The notes under the pieces: model-generated
What the model saw: only the letters and a program-made list of their open reading frames with translations
What the model was told of the DNA's origin: nothing
Database searches by the model: none
NCBI RefSeq assembly: GCF_000309385.1
Contig: NZ_JH976537.1
Coordinates: 5,603,563-5,636,412, forward strand
Reading direction: 5' to 3'
Source of the DNA: Nodosilinea nodulosa PCC 7104
Lineage (GTDB): Bacteria; Cyanobacteriota; Cyanobacteriia; Phormidesmidales; Phormidesmidaceae
DNA: 32,850 nucleotides
Translations under genes and position numbers: made by a program
In this document: one piece after another, positions 23,674 to 32,483 of the stretch
How positions within the stretch are numbered: position 1 is the first letter of the stretch
How the letters are laid out: each line of letters begins with the position of its first letter

Positions 23674-24471
23674 TTACACTTGGTCGGGGTCGATCCCTAG
23701 TTCCCGCAGACGCTCGGCTAAACGACTTGCCCGCTCCTCAGCCTGGCTAGCTTGTCCTTCAGCCTGCTCAGCCCGTTCTTCAGCTTGCTCAGCCCGTTCT
23801 TCGGCAGAAAGAATTAACCGTTCCTCGGCATCAAACCACCGCAACCATAGCCGCGCAATGCCTTCATAACTCCCCTGCCAAACCCCCAGGCTAATATTCC
23901 ACTCAGGAATCTGGATGCGCTGATCGGTGAAGTCGAGCGGTTGATAATGCCCGCCAACCAAATGAAACGCCCTCAAATTGTTGGTATATCGGTCAAAGAG
24001 AATGTAGTAGGGTACGCGCAGAATCTGCTCATACACCTCCCACTTCGTCGGTGGGGTGCCCGGAGCCCGCTCTGTTTGGCCTAAATCTTCCTTTTCGGTG
24101 CCAGGAGAGAGCAGCTCGACCACCACAAAGGGATTTGCCCGCTCTTGCCACACCACATAGCTAAGCCGCATATCCCGGCCATCGTACAGCCGGGGCACCC
24201 CCACCACCGCAAACCAATCGGGGCGCTTGTGCCAGAGGGGATGGTCTACGTCGTAGTAGAGGTTCATATCGCCAACGCTAAACACCTCGTCTGCGGCGTA
24301 GGTGGTGAGTTGCAGCGTAGCGCTCAGCAAATGGGGCTGTAGGTAATGGTACTCGTCAGGCAAGCCCGGCTCCTCTGGATCTTCGCTCGGTAGGTCATAC
24401 ATGGTGGGCAGCGTTTCTCGGGCCGACCGGGGTGGGTCAGTTTGCTCTACGGGGCGCTTGAGTTGCTGCAT
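23674..24471 (-). CDS. Uma2-family protein with heptad coiled-coil tail
   Basis: In this 265-aa protein, residues 1-195 are a Uma2-type nuclease domain (DMNLYYDVDHPLWHKRPDWF, NPFVVVELLSPGTEKED, and YEQILRVPYYILFDRY). Residues 215-258 are a seven-residue repeat of the AEERAEQ type predicted to form a coiled coil, ending LAERLRELGIDPDQV. It starts 5 bp after the stop of the 1222-aa ATPase and probably belongs to the same operon. That is unexpected for a gene family usually found singly. In an Ssp-like order this is about where the sulfurtransferase gene would be. The second Uma2 gene downstream is a different subgroup, not a recent duplicate. Confidence 0.85.
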   Translation of the reverse strand: MQQLKRPVEQTDPPRSARETLPTMYDLPSEDPEEPGLPDEYHYLQPHLLSATLQLTTYAADEVFSVGDMNLYYDVDHPLWHKRPDWFAVVGVPRLYDGRDMRLSYVVWQERANPFVVVELLSPGTEKEDLGQTERAPGTPPTKWEVYEQILRVPYYILFDRYTNNLRAFHLVGGHYQPLDFTDQRIQIPEWNISLGVWQGSYEGIARLWLRWFDAEERLILSAEERAEQAEERAEQAEGQASQAEERASRLAERLRELGIDPDQV

Positions 24472-24476
24472 GGTGG

Positions 24477-27400
24477 TTATCCCCTGGAACGTCTCGGTCT
24501 TGTCCTACGACGGATGCCATCGACTTCAAAAGTCTTTTGCATAGAAGGCTCCTGATATGATTTTGACTCATCAAACATGCGTTCGGTTAACCGAGTCAGC
24601 AGAACCTCAAGTAGTTGCTGGTCGGGGAACTGCCTAAAGAGGTCGTCGATGGAAGGGTCTACCTTGGCCTGGTGCTCGTCACTGGCCCAGACCATTTTGT
24701 TCACCTCGGTGCCGTCAGGGCGAGTCACCGTCAGCCGTCGGGCTTCAAACCCGCCTTTGCTGGTGGCTTTCACCGAAGCCTGCAACGCCTCTAGGTTCTT
24801 AAATCGGCGGGAGAGGTCGCTGAGATTTAGCTCAAAGCGTGTCACATCCTCATCTTTCCAAGATTCTGCCGGTTTATCGGCAATCACCATCACGATCGCC
24901 TCTAACCACTGGCGATCGCCTACCGCTTCATCCGCTGCTGCCCTGGCAAACCGGTTAAGGCTAGCCTCTACACAGTTGCCCAGCACCCGGCTGGCGCGAA
25001 ACTGAAGATCTCGACGCAGCTGGGTGCGATCGCTGTGAACACCAAAGGCGCTGTAGAGCAGGTCTTGGCACTCGGTTAGCAGGGCATCGTAAGCGCCATT
25101 GATCTCGCGCAGGGCTTCCACTAGGTGCTCTCGGTAGGTGCGGGCGGTGGTGCCATCATCGGCCTTAGATACAACGATGGGCGCTAGGCCACAGGCATGG
25201 GGCAAAGCCTCAAACAGCAGCTCGTCAGGCTCCTGGGTGTAAAGCAAGGTTTGCAGCACGGCCCGCGATCGCTCACTAATGCGGCGAGTTTTGATGGTGA
25301 AATTGGGCAGCTTGCGCACAAACTGAATCAGCGGCTTGACCACTGACAGCACCGTCAGGTTTCGCGCCTTCGACTGGCGGTGGGGTTTACCCACGCCACC
25401 CCGTAAAACTTCCTCCAGCTCACGAAACACCTGGCTACGCACCCCGGTGACTTCAATGTGCTTGACCGAGAACCGGGCGGGATCTTTGACCAATAGCTCA
25501 AAATGCTCTGGCCCCAGCACCGGGATAAAGGTACCTTCTTTGTAGACGCTGACCTCATCGCTGTAGTGGAACAGCACCGCCGCCAGCAGCACTGGAATTG
25601 TGCCGGATTTCATGCCGTAGGGCGGAGCATTGAGCGTCTGGTACAGCTCGCTAATGGATTGAGGTGTATCAGTTGCGCCCAGGCAGAACTTGGTCATGGC
25701 TGCCCAGATAGGGCCAAGGTTTGATTGGCCGAGGGTGGCCCTCACCCCTAACCCCTCTCCCTGGGGGAGAGGGGAACCGGATCGGGTTACGCCCCCTTCT
25801 CCCGTCCTGGGAGAAGGGGGCTGGGGGGATGAGGGCAGCGGCGGGTAAAAGCCCCAATCGCCTTGCTCTTGGCGATGAATGCCGGTCTGCTGGAGCACTG
25901 AATAGTACATGGCCACCTCTGGCCCATAGCCCTCCAGTCCCAGGCGCTTGATCTCGGGCTGCTCTAGCATGGCTTCGAGCAAGACTCGGCGGGCTTTGGC
26001 CCCCTGGGTGGTAAGGGTGCGGCGGTTGATCAGCTCATTCCAGAGGATGGGGGTTTGGGAGTAAGTGCGATCGCACACCACCGACAGCAGAGCATTAAAA
26101 TCTGCAACGCTGCCGATATCGTGGGGCTTGCCTTCTACCCAGCAGGCATTATGGTGGGTGCCAAAGTTAAACGCCTGGGTGAGGGTGTCGTCTAGCAATT
26201 GCTTGAGCTGTAGGCGACGATGGCGCACTTCTCGCAGGGCCACCTTATCGCTTTGCAGGGCGCTTTCTCGGCTGTAGATTTGGCACAGGGCGCGATATTC
26301 TTGGGCACGAATCGCCAGCAGTGGTAGGTTAGCCGCCGCAATCACTACCAGGGGCTTACCATCTACGGTTTGAGCGGGCACCGAGCTGGGGGCCGTTTCG
26401 CTCAGCCAGTAGACCACGGCCCCATCACAGTTGGCCTGGGTGCAGACTAGGGTTTCTAAATCGCCGCTGGTGGCTAAGTAGTGGCGCTCAAAGTAGCGCA
26501 GAGTGCCGGTGCGGTAGCTGTGGCGCTGGGCTACCATGGGCTTGAGCGGGTAGGTCTCGGTCAGCAGGTCAGCTAGGGGTAGGGTGTCTTTGGCGATGTA
26601 TTGGGCGATCGCCCCTTCCACATCAAAGTCAGACCCTTCCCACAGGCGCAGCTCATCCACCGCTCGCCGGTAGGTGACAATGCCCTGCTGGTGAGTGACC
26701 ACGTTGATCTGCTCTTCCCAATGCTCCAGGGCAGCGGGGTCGGGCTGATCGACCAGGGCCAATTTCACCAGGGGGCGGGTGGCGCGAAATAGGCCAGTAC
26801 TGGTTACCAGATTGAGCAGACCAATGGTTTTAAGCAGGGCCACGGTGTCTGCGCCCCGGTGCTGAGCGTCGGCCACCAACGTCTGGATCTCTAGCCAACG
26901 CTGTAGCCCTGGCCGCGACCCCATACCCGCCCCCAGGGATTCCACAAAGTAGTCGTAGAGGTGGTGCAGCTTTAGAGTGGGCAGAGCCTTTACCCCCGGT
27001 CCATCAACGTTTGGAATTGGGATTTCTTCGATCTCCGCTGCCTCTAAAAAGCTCTGGAAGGCGTGGGGTTCGGCACTGGTGAGGAAGGTAAACAGAGAGC
27101 GATCGTTCTGGGCGTAGCGGATGCACAGCTCTGGCAACACCATAGCTGCCAGGGGATGGAGTGGATACGTGGCCTCTAGCAGTTTTGGGGAGAGTTCGGT
27201 GAGGTTAGCTTTTTCGCTGAGAACGGCGCACCAGTCTTTCGTGAGCTGTCGCACTGGGAACGTTAGCGTCTCTGCCTGGGATCGGTTGATAGCTTGCCCC
27301 ATCAGCCGCAGCATCTGCTGAGACGACTCGGTAAAGGGAATATCCTCAAACCGGCCTTGGATTTTGGCCCACTCGTTTTTTTCCACCGCCGCCAGGCGCT

Positions 27401-28145
27401 GGCCATAGTCGGCAAAGGACTGGTGCAGCAGACCAAAGATATAGAGCCGGGTGCCCTTTTTGCGCGACAGCTCCGCTAGCTGCTGAAGCAGATAGAGATC
27501 GGCAATGCCCTGGTTCTGGGTGGCGTGTTCTAGGGATTTACCTAGCTCATCGACAACGAGAATGATGTCGGTATCGACCAATGCCGCCAGCTGTTTGATC
27601 AGGCTGAGCACGTCGCGATCGCTAAAGGAGGGGTCACCAAACGCCAGCTCGCCTTCCCAGTCGTTTAGCTTTCTCACCACCTCGGGCTCGCGCCCCCTGG
27701 CCCAAAAGTCATCGGTGGCTTTAGTGAGCGCTCTAACTAACGTGTGTCTTAGCGGCTCTCGCTGGGCGGTGGCCACCGCTCGAAACAGCCCCTGCTGGGG
27801 GAATTTCTTTTGCAGCGCTTCATATTCTGGGCTATCAAGCTGAAGACTATGCCGGGCAATATCTAAAGCCAGCTGCCGGGCCGGACTCTCCACCGGCCCA
27901 AATAAGCTGGCCAAGAAGTGGGCGAAGGCCGATTTACCCGTGCCATAGACTCCCGTCAGCGTCCAGGCCGTGGTGCGCTTGCGGCCAAACATCGACGCCA
28001 AAATTCGCCGCAGGGCATCGACCGCGCGATCGGTGAGAATGTAGCCCTCCACCGCATCCGGGGCATCAAAATCACGCTCTAGGTTGATAGAGCGGGCATA
28101 GCGGCGGTTGACAGCCAGAAAATCGACTAAACGTTGAGAATTCAC
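24477..28145 (-). CDS. Large P-loop ATPase of phosphorothioation-type loci (SspC-like)
   Basis: This 1222-aa protein has Walker A GVYGTGKS at residues 65-72 and Walker B IILVVDELGKSLE at 194-206. A helical region follows that resembles large AAA-type ATPases of defence operons (LYIFGLLHQSFADY, PLHPLAAMVLPEL). The GTG start shares its first base with the stop of the DUF4007 gene (TAGTG), so translation is coupled. Partner and position suggest the ATPase of an Ssp-like phosphorothioation system; this is inference, as I cannot align it. Around residues 770-803 an in-frame proline/glycine-rich insertion derives from a repetitive element. The C-terminus is strongly basic (RRRTRPRRSRG). Confidence 0.7.
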   Translation of the reverse strand: MNSQRLVDFLAVNRRYARSINLERDFDAPDAVEGYILTDRAVDALRRILASMFGRKRTTAWTLTGVYGTGKSAFAHFLASLFGPVESPARQLALDIARHSLQLDSPEYEALQKKFPQQGLFRAVATAQREPLRHTLVRALTKATDDFWARGREPEVVRKLNDWEGELAFGDPSFSDRDVLSLIKQLAALVDTDIILVVDELGKSLEHATQNQGIADLYLLQQLAELSRKKGTRLYIFGLLHQSFADYGQRLAAVEKNEWAKIQGRFEDIPFTESSQQMLRLMGQAINRSQAETLTFPVRQLTKDWCAVLSEKANLTELSPKLLEATYPLHPLAAMVLPELCIRYAQNDRSLFTFLTSAEPHAFQSFLEAAEIEEIPIPNVDGPGVKALPTLKLHHLYDYFVESLGAGMGSRPGLQRWLEIQTLVADAQHRGADTVALLKTIGLLNLVTSTGLFRATRPLVKLALVDQPDPAALEHWEEQINVVTHQQGIVTYRRAVDELRLWEGSDFDVEGAIAQYIAKDTLPLADLLTETYPLKPMVAQRHSYRTGTLRYFERHYLATSGDLETLVCTQANCDGAVVYWLSETAPSSVPAQTVDGKPLVVIAAANLPLLAIRAQEYRALCQIYSRESALQSDKVALREVRHRRLQLKQLLDDTLTQAFNFGTHHNACWVEGKPHDIGSVADFNALLSVVCDRTYSQTPILWNELINRRTLTTQGAKARRVLLEAMLEQPEIKRLGLEGYGPEVAMYYSVLQQTGIHRQEQGDWGFYPPLPSSPQPPSPRTGEGGVTRSGSPLPQGEGLGVRATLGQSNLGPIWAAMTKFCLGATDTPQSISELYQTLNAPPYGMKSGTIPVLLAAVLFHYSDEVSVYKEGTFIPVLGPEHFELLVKDPARFSVKHIEVTGVRSQVFRELEEVLRGGVGKPHRQSKARNLTVLSVVKPLIQFVRKLPNFTIKTRRISERSRAVLQTLLYTQEPDELLFEALPHACGLAPIVVSKADDGTTARTYREHLVEALREINGAYDALLTECQDLLYSAFGVHSDRTQLRRDLQFRASRVLGNCVEASLNRFARAAADEAVGDRQWLEAIVMVIADKPAESWKDEDVTRFELNLSDLSRRFKNLEALQASVKATSKGGFEARRLTVTRPDGTEVNKMVWASDEHQAKVDPSIDDLFRQFPDQQLLEVLLTRLTERMFDESKSYQEPSMQKTFEVDGIRRRTRPRRSRG
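25736..25836. repeat. REP-like double-hairpin element inside the ATPase gene
   Basis: CCCCTCTCC/GGAGAGGGG (25752-25760 with 25766-25774) and CCCCCTTCTCCC/GGGAGAAGGGGG (25792-25803 with 25809-25820) are two perfect hairpins of the kind normally found between cyanobacterial genes. Here they are read through in frame and add about 34 low-complexity residues (PPLPSSPQPPSPRTGEGG, then SGSPLPQGEGLG). Confidence 0.8.
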
Positions 28146-29071
28146 TACACCGCCACCCGCTGAGCAGCAAAATACCCGTCCAGAATAGCCTCAGACATCT
28201 CCAGCGGATCGCCTTCGTATTGAAGCTGTAGCAATCCAGCACTATCTGAAATAGATAGATCTTCTCGCCGCCGAGCGACGTGCTCAATGGCTTCGGCGAT
28301 CGCTGCCTCCGAAAGCTTAAACACCCGACCTGGGCTGCCTTCTAAATGGGCCAAGCGAGAAACACCCATGGCCGAGCTTTCATTTTCAGAGACCCCGGCA
28401 AATTCTAGACAGGCCGCCACCACTAGCTCGGCGGGCAGCGTTTCCTTGGGGCCAACCTGAAACTCATAGCGCCGCCCATCCCCCACGCTATAGAGCAATC
28501 GCAGGGCGGTAAAGGGGCAGTCGATGGAATCTTCGGTCGGCCCCTTTTTGCTCTCCTGGTCGGCATACATGCGCAAAATGCAGCTCACATCTTTTCTAAG
28601 AGACGAGTCAGCAATGTTGGTACTAAAGCCGTTCGCGTAATCCCGCAGGTCATCCACCAATCGCTCTGGGGTAAACTCTGCCGCCTGAAATTCGCCAAAG
28701 GCATAGGCCCAGGCCGTAGCGGTGCAGGGGGCTTTGAGTAAATTCCAGTGGAGCAGCCAGAGACTGGCCGGATTCTCCAGAAAAGGATCCCAACCGTCAT
28801 CGCTCAGCAGTTGTTGTCCAAGCGGGGTGGGTAGGGTGTTGCCTTCCTGCTCCGCCAGTACCTTAAAGGCACCACACCAGTAGCGAATCGATCGCACCAT
28901 GTTCTTCCCTACCCCAAGCAGCACGGGGGCATCTTCTCGCAAAAAAATATTAGGATCTGCTACTGCCAGGTCATAGCCCTTTTTCAGCCAGCCAAAGCGA
29001 GGATGAAAGGTCTCATGGCGAGCAAAGACCGCCGTAGCCTTAGGCTTTTCTTTGACTGCTGCTTTTCCCAT
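28145..29071 (-). CDS. DUF4007-family protein (SspB-like)
   Basis: This 308-aa soluble protein has the DUF4007 pattern: FARHETFHPRFGWLKKGYDL at residues 16-35, FLREDAPVLLGVGKNMVRSI with RYWCGAFKVL at 43-72, WLLHWNLLKAPCTATAWAYA, and RLVDDLRDYAN. The family is associated with DNA phosphorothioation loci; to my recollection it includes SspB, reported to act as a DNA nickase. The stop overlaps the GTG of the ATPase by one base. The start lies in an AT-rich leader (CTATTTAATATG) that could include its own -10, divergent from the methyltransferase gene. No zinc or nuclease motif is obvious by eye, so catalysis cannot be confirmed from the sequence. Confidence 0.8.
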   Translation of the reverse strand: MGKAAVKEKPKATAVFARHETFHPRFGWLKKGYDLAVADPNIFLREDAPVLLGVGKNMVRSIRYWCGAFKVLAEQEGNTLPTPLGQQLLSDDGWDPFLENPASLWLLHWNLLKAPCTATAWAYAFGEFQAAEFTPERLVDDLRDYANGFSTNIADSSLRKDVSCILRMYADQESKKGPTEDSIDCPFTALRLLYSVGDGRRYEFQVGPKETLPAELVVAACLEFAGVSENESSAMGVSRLAHLEGSPGRVFKLSEAAIAEAIEHVARRREDLSISDSAGLLQLQYEGDPLEMSEAILDGYFAAQRVAV

Positions 29072-29330
29072 ATTAAATAGATCAAATGTATTGTCTAATT
29101 ATGACTAGGCCAAGCCGTTTTCTCCAGCTTTATCCTGAATAGGTTTTAGCGAAGTGCCTAATTTAGACACAGCTTTCTAACGAATCCTAATCAAACTCTA
29201 CAGGTAGTGGCTTCATCCGTACAGAGACGCTATATCCCCGGAGAATGCTTCTTGCAAAGTTTTGAAAATCCCTAGATTCGGTAGGATAAGAGCCATCAGC
29301 GCGTCCATCGGTGGAGTTTGCCCCCAATCC

Positions 29331-31406
29331 ATGGCCAAGGTATCGACAGAACTGCCAACCTACTCAGAGCTGTGCCAGCGCAGCTCTGTCGGTAAGCGTC
29401 TACCCGATGCCCTTTATGTCCATGTCTCCGCTCTGGAGCACCTTGATCCCGCCCTACAGGCCATTGAGAAGAAAGCCAGAGCCAGCACGGCCCTGGCTGA
29501 AAAAGCCACCCTGGTCAAGTTCAGCCTCGACAAGCCGCAAATTGCCTACCTGTTTTACCCAGACTTTGACACCGAGGCCCACCCCGCCCTTCAGCGCAGC
29601 ACTCAGGTCAATCTAGAGACCCTCAAGGCCACAGGCCGCGACTATAGCACCACCGACAATCCCCCTGTTCTCCACCGCAAAGAAACCTTTGTCGCCCCTG
29701 GCTACCCGCACTACGCCACCTTCGCATGGCTAACCAAGCAGGAAGAAGCGCTGGGGCTGCTAGATGACCCGCGCGGCATCGGCTTCCGCCACGCCTGGGA
29801 GCAGCGCCTACGTGAGCGCAAGCTGGTTATCGATAGCCACGCCCTCGCCTGCCCGATGACTTCAGAGGCTAAGCAAACCCAGCCCAAGCCGAAGATTCAG
29901 CGGCACAAGGCTGCGATCGCCCGCGTTACCGCCTCCAAACCCGTCCGCCTCGCCGTCGAAGCGGGACTCTTCCCGCCCGACGCTACCTACTTCGACTACG
30001 GCTGCGGCCACGGGGCCGATATTGAGTACATCCACCGCCTGGGGCTCACCAGCTCCGGTTGGGATCCTCACTTTCGACCCGACATCCCCCACAGCGCCGC
30101 CGACGTGGTCAACCTGGGCTACATCATCAACGTCATTGAAGACACCGCCGAGCGGCGAGAAGCCTTGATCAACGCCTGGGGTTTGGCCCAGAAGGTTTTA
30201 ATTGTCGCGGCCCAGGTGCTGATCGATGATCGCACCCGAGGCGTGATCGCTTACGGCGACGGCATCATCACCAGCCGCAACACCTTCCAGAAATACTACG
30301 ATCAAGAAGAGCTCAAAGCCTACATCGACCAGGTGCTCGGCGTTGACGCTATCCCCATTGCCCTGGGCATCTACTTTGTCTTTCGCGACGAGGCCCAGGC
30401 CGAAGCCTTCCGCGCCTCCCGGTTCCGCTCCCGCGCCACGGCTCCCCGCATTCGGCTCAAAGTCAGCAAGTTTGAGGAATACCGCGATCGCCTCCAGCCC
30501 CTGATGGATTTCTACACCGATCGCGGGCGATTGCCCTCGGTGGAAGAACTGGGGGCGCAGGAGCTGATATCCCTGCAAGAGACCTTTGGCAACATCAAGC
30601 GGGCCTTCACTGTCGTTCTGCAAGCGACCGATGTAGGAGAATGGGATGCGATCGCCGACAAGCGCCGCAATGACCTGCTGGTCTACCTAGCCCTCAGCCA
30701 CTTCGGCCACCGCCCCAAGTTCAAAGACCTCTCACCCCAGCTTCAGCAAGACATCAAAGCCCTCTTCGGCAGCTACCAACAAGCCTGCACTGCCGCCGAC
30801 CTGATGCTGATGAGCCTGGGCCACACAGACCTGATTGAAGAACGGTGTCGGCAAAGCGCGATTGGTCAGCAGCGCCCCAACTCCCTCTGGGTGCATATGT
30901 CAGCGATAGACCAGCTCGACCCCCTGCTACGCCTCTACGAGGGCTGCGCCTCCCGCACCATTGGCCGACCCGAGGAAGCCACCGTGGTCAAGTTCCATGT
31001 TCAGAAGCCGCAGATCACCTACCTGGCGTTTCCCAACTTTGACAAAGAGCCACACCCAGCGCTGAAAACCAGCATGGCGATCTCGCTACGCGATCTCCAC
31101 GTCCACTACCGCGACTACGATCTCGACAACCCGCCCCTGCTCCACCAAAAAGACCAGACTCTCGGGCCTGATTATCCCGCTTATGCCAAGTTCGCCAAAC
31201 TCAGCCAGCAAGAGCAAAAGTGGGGCCTGCTGGATGATGTAAAGGCAATTTTTGACCAGCGCGGCTGGGAGAAATGCTTGCTAGAGCACGGGGCTGAGCT
31301 GCAAGGACATCGGGTGGTGTGGCGTAAAGATGCCAGCGACGAGCAGAAACAACAAGTCCAAGCCAGGCTTCGGTCGCAATCAGCCAAGGGTAGTGCCGAT
31401 GCTTGA
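29331..31406 (+). CDS. DNA phosphorothioation-associated putative methyltransferase
   Basis: The product is 691 aa from the ATG at 29331; the earlier TTG at 29262 is less likely. A SAM-binding core is recognisable at 219-231 (YFDYGCGHGAD) within about 190-430, matching the family named DNA phosphorothioation-associated putative methyltransferase (TIGR04096). Two related domains flank it. Residues about 11-165 and 503-655 share PxxLxVHxSAxxxLDP, a KPQIxYL core, HPAL, a YRDY-like stretch, and GLLDD near the end, so the protein is an internal duplication around the methyltransferase. It overlaps the next gene by 8 bp. It probably modifies DNA or a factor in the phosphorothioation pathway, but the target is unknown. 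Confidence 0.85.
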   Translation: MAKVSTELPTYSELCQRSSVGKRLPDALYVHVSALEHLDPALQAIEKKARASTALAEKATLVKFSLDKPQIAYLFYPDFDTEAHPALQRSTQVNLETLKATGRDYSTTDNPPVLHRKETFVAPGYPHYATFAWLTKQEEALGLLDDPRGIGFRHAWEQRLRERKLVIDSHALACPMTSEAKQTQPKPKIQRHKAAIARVTASKPVRLAVEAGLFPPDATYFDYGCGHGADIEYIHRLGLTSSGWDPHFRPDIPHSAADVVNLGYIINVIEDTAERREALINAWGLAQKVLIVAAQVLIDDRTRGVIAYGDGIITSRNTFQKYYDQEELKAYIDQVLGVDAIPIALGIYFVFRDEAQAEAFRASRFRSRATAPRIRLKVSKFEEYRDRLQPLMDFYTDRGRLPSVEELGAQELISLQETFGNIKRAFTVVLQATDVGEWDAIADKRRNDLLVYLALSHFGHRPKFKDLSPQLQQDIKALFGSYQQACTAADLMLMSLGHTDLIEERCRQSAIGQQRPNSLWVHMSAIDQLDPLLRLYEGCASRTIGRPEEATVVKFHVQKPQITYLAFPNFDKEPHPALKTSMAISLRDLHVHYRDYDLDNPPLLHQKDQTLGPDYPAYAKFAKLSQQEQKWGLLDDVKAIFDQRGWEKCLLEHGAELQGHRVVWRKDASDEQKQQVQARLRSQSAKGSADA

Positions 31407-31917
31407 TGTAGAGAAAATTGAGGCGATCGCCCAGGCCAATACACCTCAGGAGCTGATGACGGCCCTGGTGTGGCAGCGCCGGTTCAACGAATTCGACGGG
31501 CCAGAGGTGATTACTGACCTGGCTCAACAGCCCCATCTCTGGAAAAGCTTCCTGTTCATCAAGCCCATCTACGCCCCCGACCGAGATGGCTTCAGCCTCA
31601 ACGGTGTGTTGGAAACGCTATTGGCCATGGCCAACTACCGCCCCATGCCAGAAACCAGCCTGATGCACTTTGTACCCTATCCAGCCGATACGCTGTACCT
31701 GCTGGCTGAAAACCGAGACGTCACCGTGGCCCAGCTGATGGATTTAGGCAAGAAATGGCGGGCCGACGTGGTCGATGTCTATGGCGGTACCATCCCTGAA
31801 GGTGAGGAAGATTGGGAGTTCCGCGAATACTTTGCCATGCGCCTCAAAGGTGGTCTTCGTGGCAAAACCTTTGGCGACAAAACCGATGCCGTTCTCATTT
31901 GCTACTGGTGGGATTGA
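31399..31917 (+). CDS. Hypothetical protein coupled to the methyltransferase (172 aa)
   Basis: The start at 31399 overlaps the methyltransferase stop (TGA at 31404-31406) by 8 bp, which selects this ATG over upstream open frame. The product MLDVEKIEAIAQANTPQELM continues with RPMPETSLMHFVPYPADTLYLL and FREYFAMRLKGGLRGKTFGDK and ends CYWWD. It has no transmembrane segment and no motif I recognise. Its tight coupling to the methyltransferase argues for a linked function, perhaps as a structural partner. Its last 23 bp overlap the 3' end of the convergent gene. Confidence 0.7.
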   Translation: MLDVEKIEAIAQANTPQELMTALVWQRRFNEFDGPEVITDLAQQPHLWKSFLFIKPIYAPDRDGFSLNGVLETLLAMANYRPMPETSLMHFVPYPADTLYLLAENRDVTVAQLMDLGKKWRADVVDVYGGTIPEGEEDWEFREYFAMRLKGGLRGKTFGDKTDAVLICYWWD

Positions 31918-32470
31918 CCGCTGAGGCCCAAGGGTGCTGGCGCGTCGGTGTCCTCTGTTTGGTAAAGGCCCAGATATCCCTCTTATGCTGGGAGCCATAG
32001 CTGATGTGGATGGGTCGATCGCGCTCGTAATAATACAGCGAGTCAAAAGGCAGTCCCTGGGCCGCAATCCAATCCACTAGGGCATCGCTGGGCAGGTCGA
32101 GAATGCAGAAATCGCAGGCGGCACCGAGGCGATCGCAGTAGTACCGCCCGTTTCGATTCTTCTCGTAGGCCATGTGCTGGTCGAGGCTGGGGGTAGCGAT
32201 ACCGTGCTTCTTCCCCGTCACTGGGTCTTTTTTGGCCAGCCACCGCTTCAGATCCACCGAGCAAAAGCCGTAGGTAAGCTGAAAGCGATTACGCCCAAAC
32301 GTATCAATCACCGGGTCAACGATGTGCTGGCACAGCGCCTCCAGGGCTGGCAACGTCTCATCCAGATTTTTGGGAAAGGGGTCAATCTGATCAGCAAAGC
32401 GCTGGTAGGTCTGTGTGCAGGTGCAAAACTCCTCCAACGTCAGATGTTTGCCCAAGGGTTGCGCTGACAT
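31895..32470 (-). CDS. M15-type peptidase-like protein
   Basis: The product is 191 aa from the ATG at 32470. GGAGG lies 6 bp before that ATG and decides the start; a further in-frame ATG at 32500 has no site and overlaps the upstream gene. Zinc-ligand-like residues of the Peptidase_M15_3 fold are in order: His99 in SLDQH, Asp120 in DRLGAACDF, His155 in RPIHISYG. Known members are D-Ala-D-Ala carboxypeptidases or phage endolysins, but here no signal peptide is present. A cytoplasmic role linked to its phosphorothioation neighbours, or an old phage origin, is possible. It lies in tail-to-tail overlap with the 172-aa gene. Confidence 0.6.
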   Translation of the reverse strand: MSAQPLGKHLTLEEFCTCTQTYQRFADQIDPFPKNLDETLPALEALCQHIVDPVIDTFGRNRFQLTYGFCSVDLKRWLAKKDPVTGKKHGIATPSLDQHMAYEKNRNGRYYCDRLGAACDFCILDLPSDALVDWIAAQGLPFDSLYYYERDRPIHISYGSQHKRDIWAFTKQRTPTRQHPWASAVNPTSSK

Positions 32471-32483
32471 CAACCGCCTCCCA

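Noticed and set aside
24477..28145. BREX BrxC-type ATPase
   Set aside because: Size and P-loop fit loosely, but no BREX partners (PglZ, BrxL, PglX) are present, while the coupled DUF4007 gene points to a phosphorothioation-type locus.
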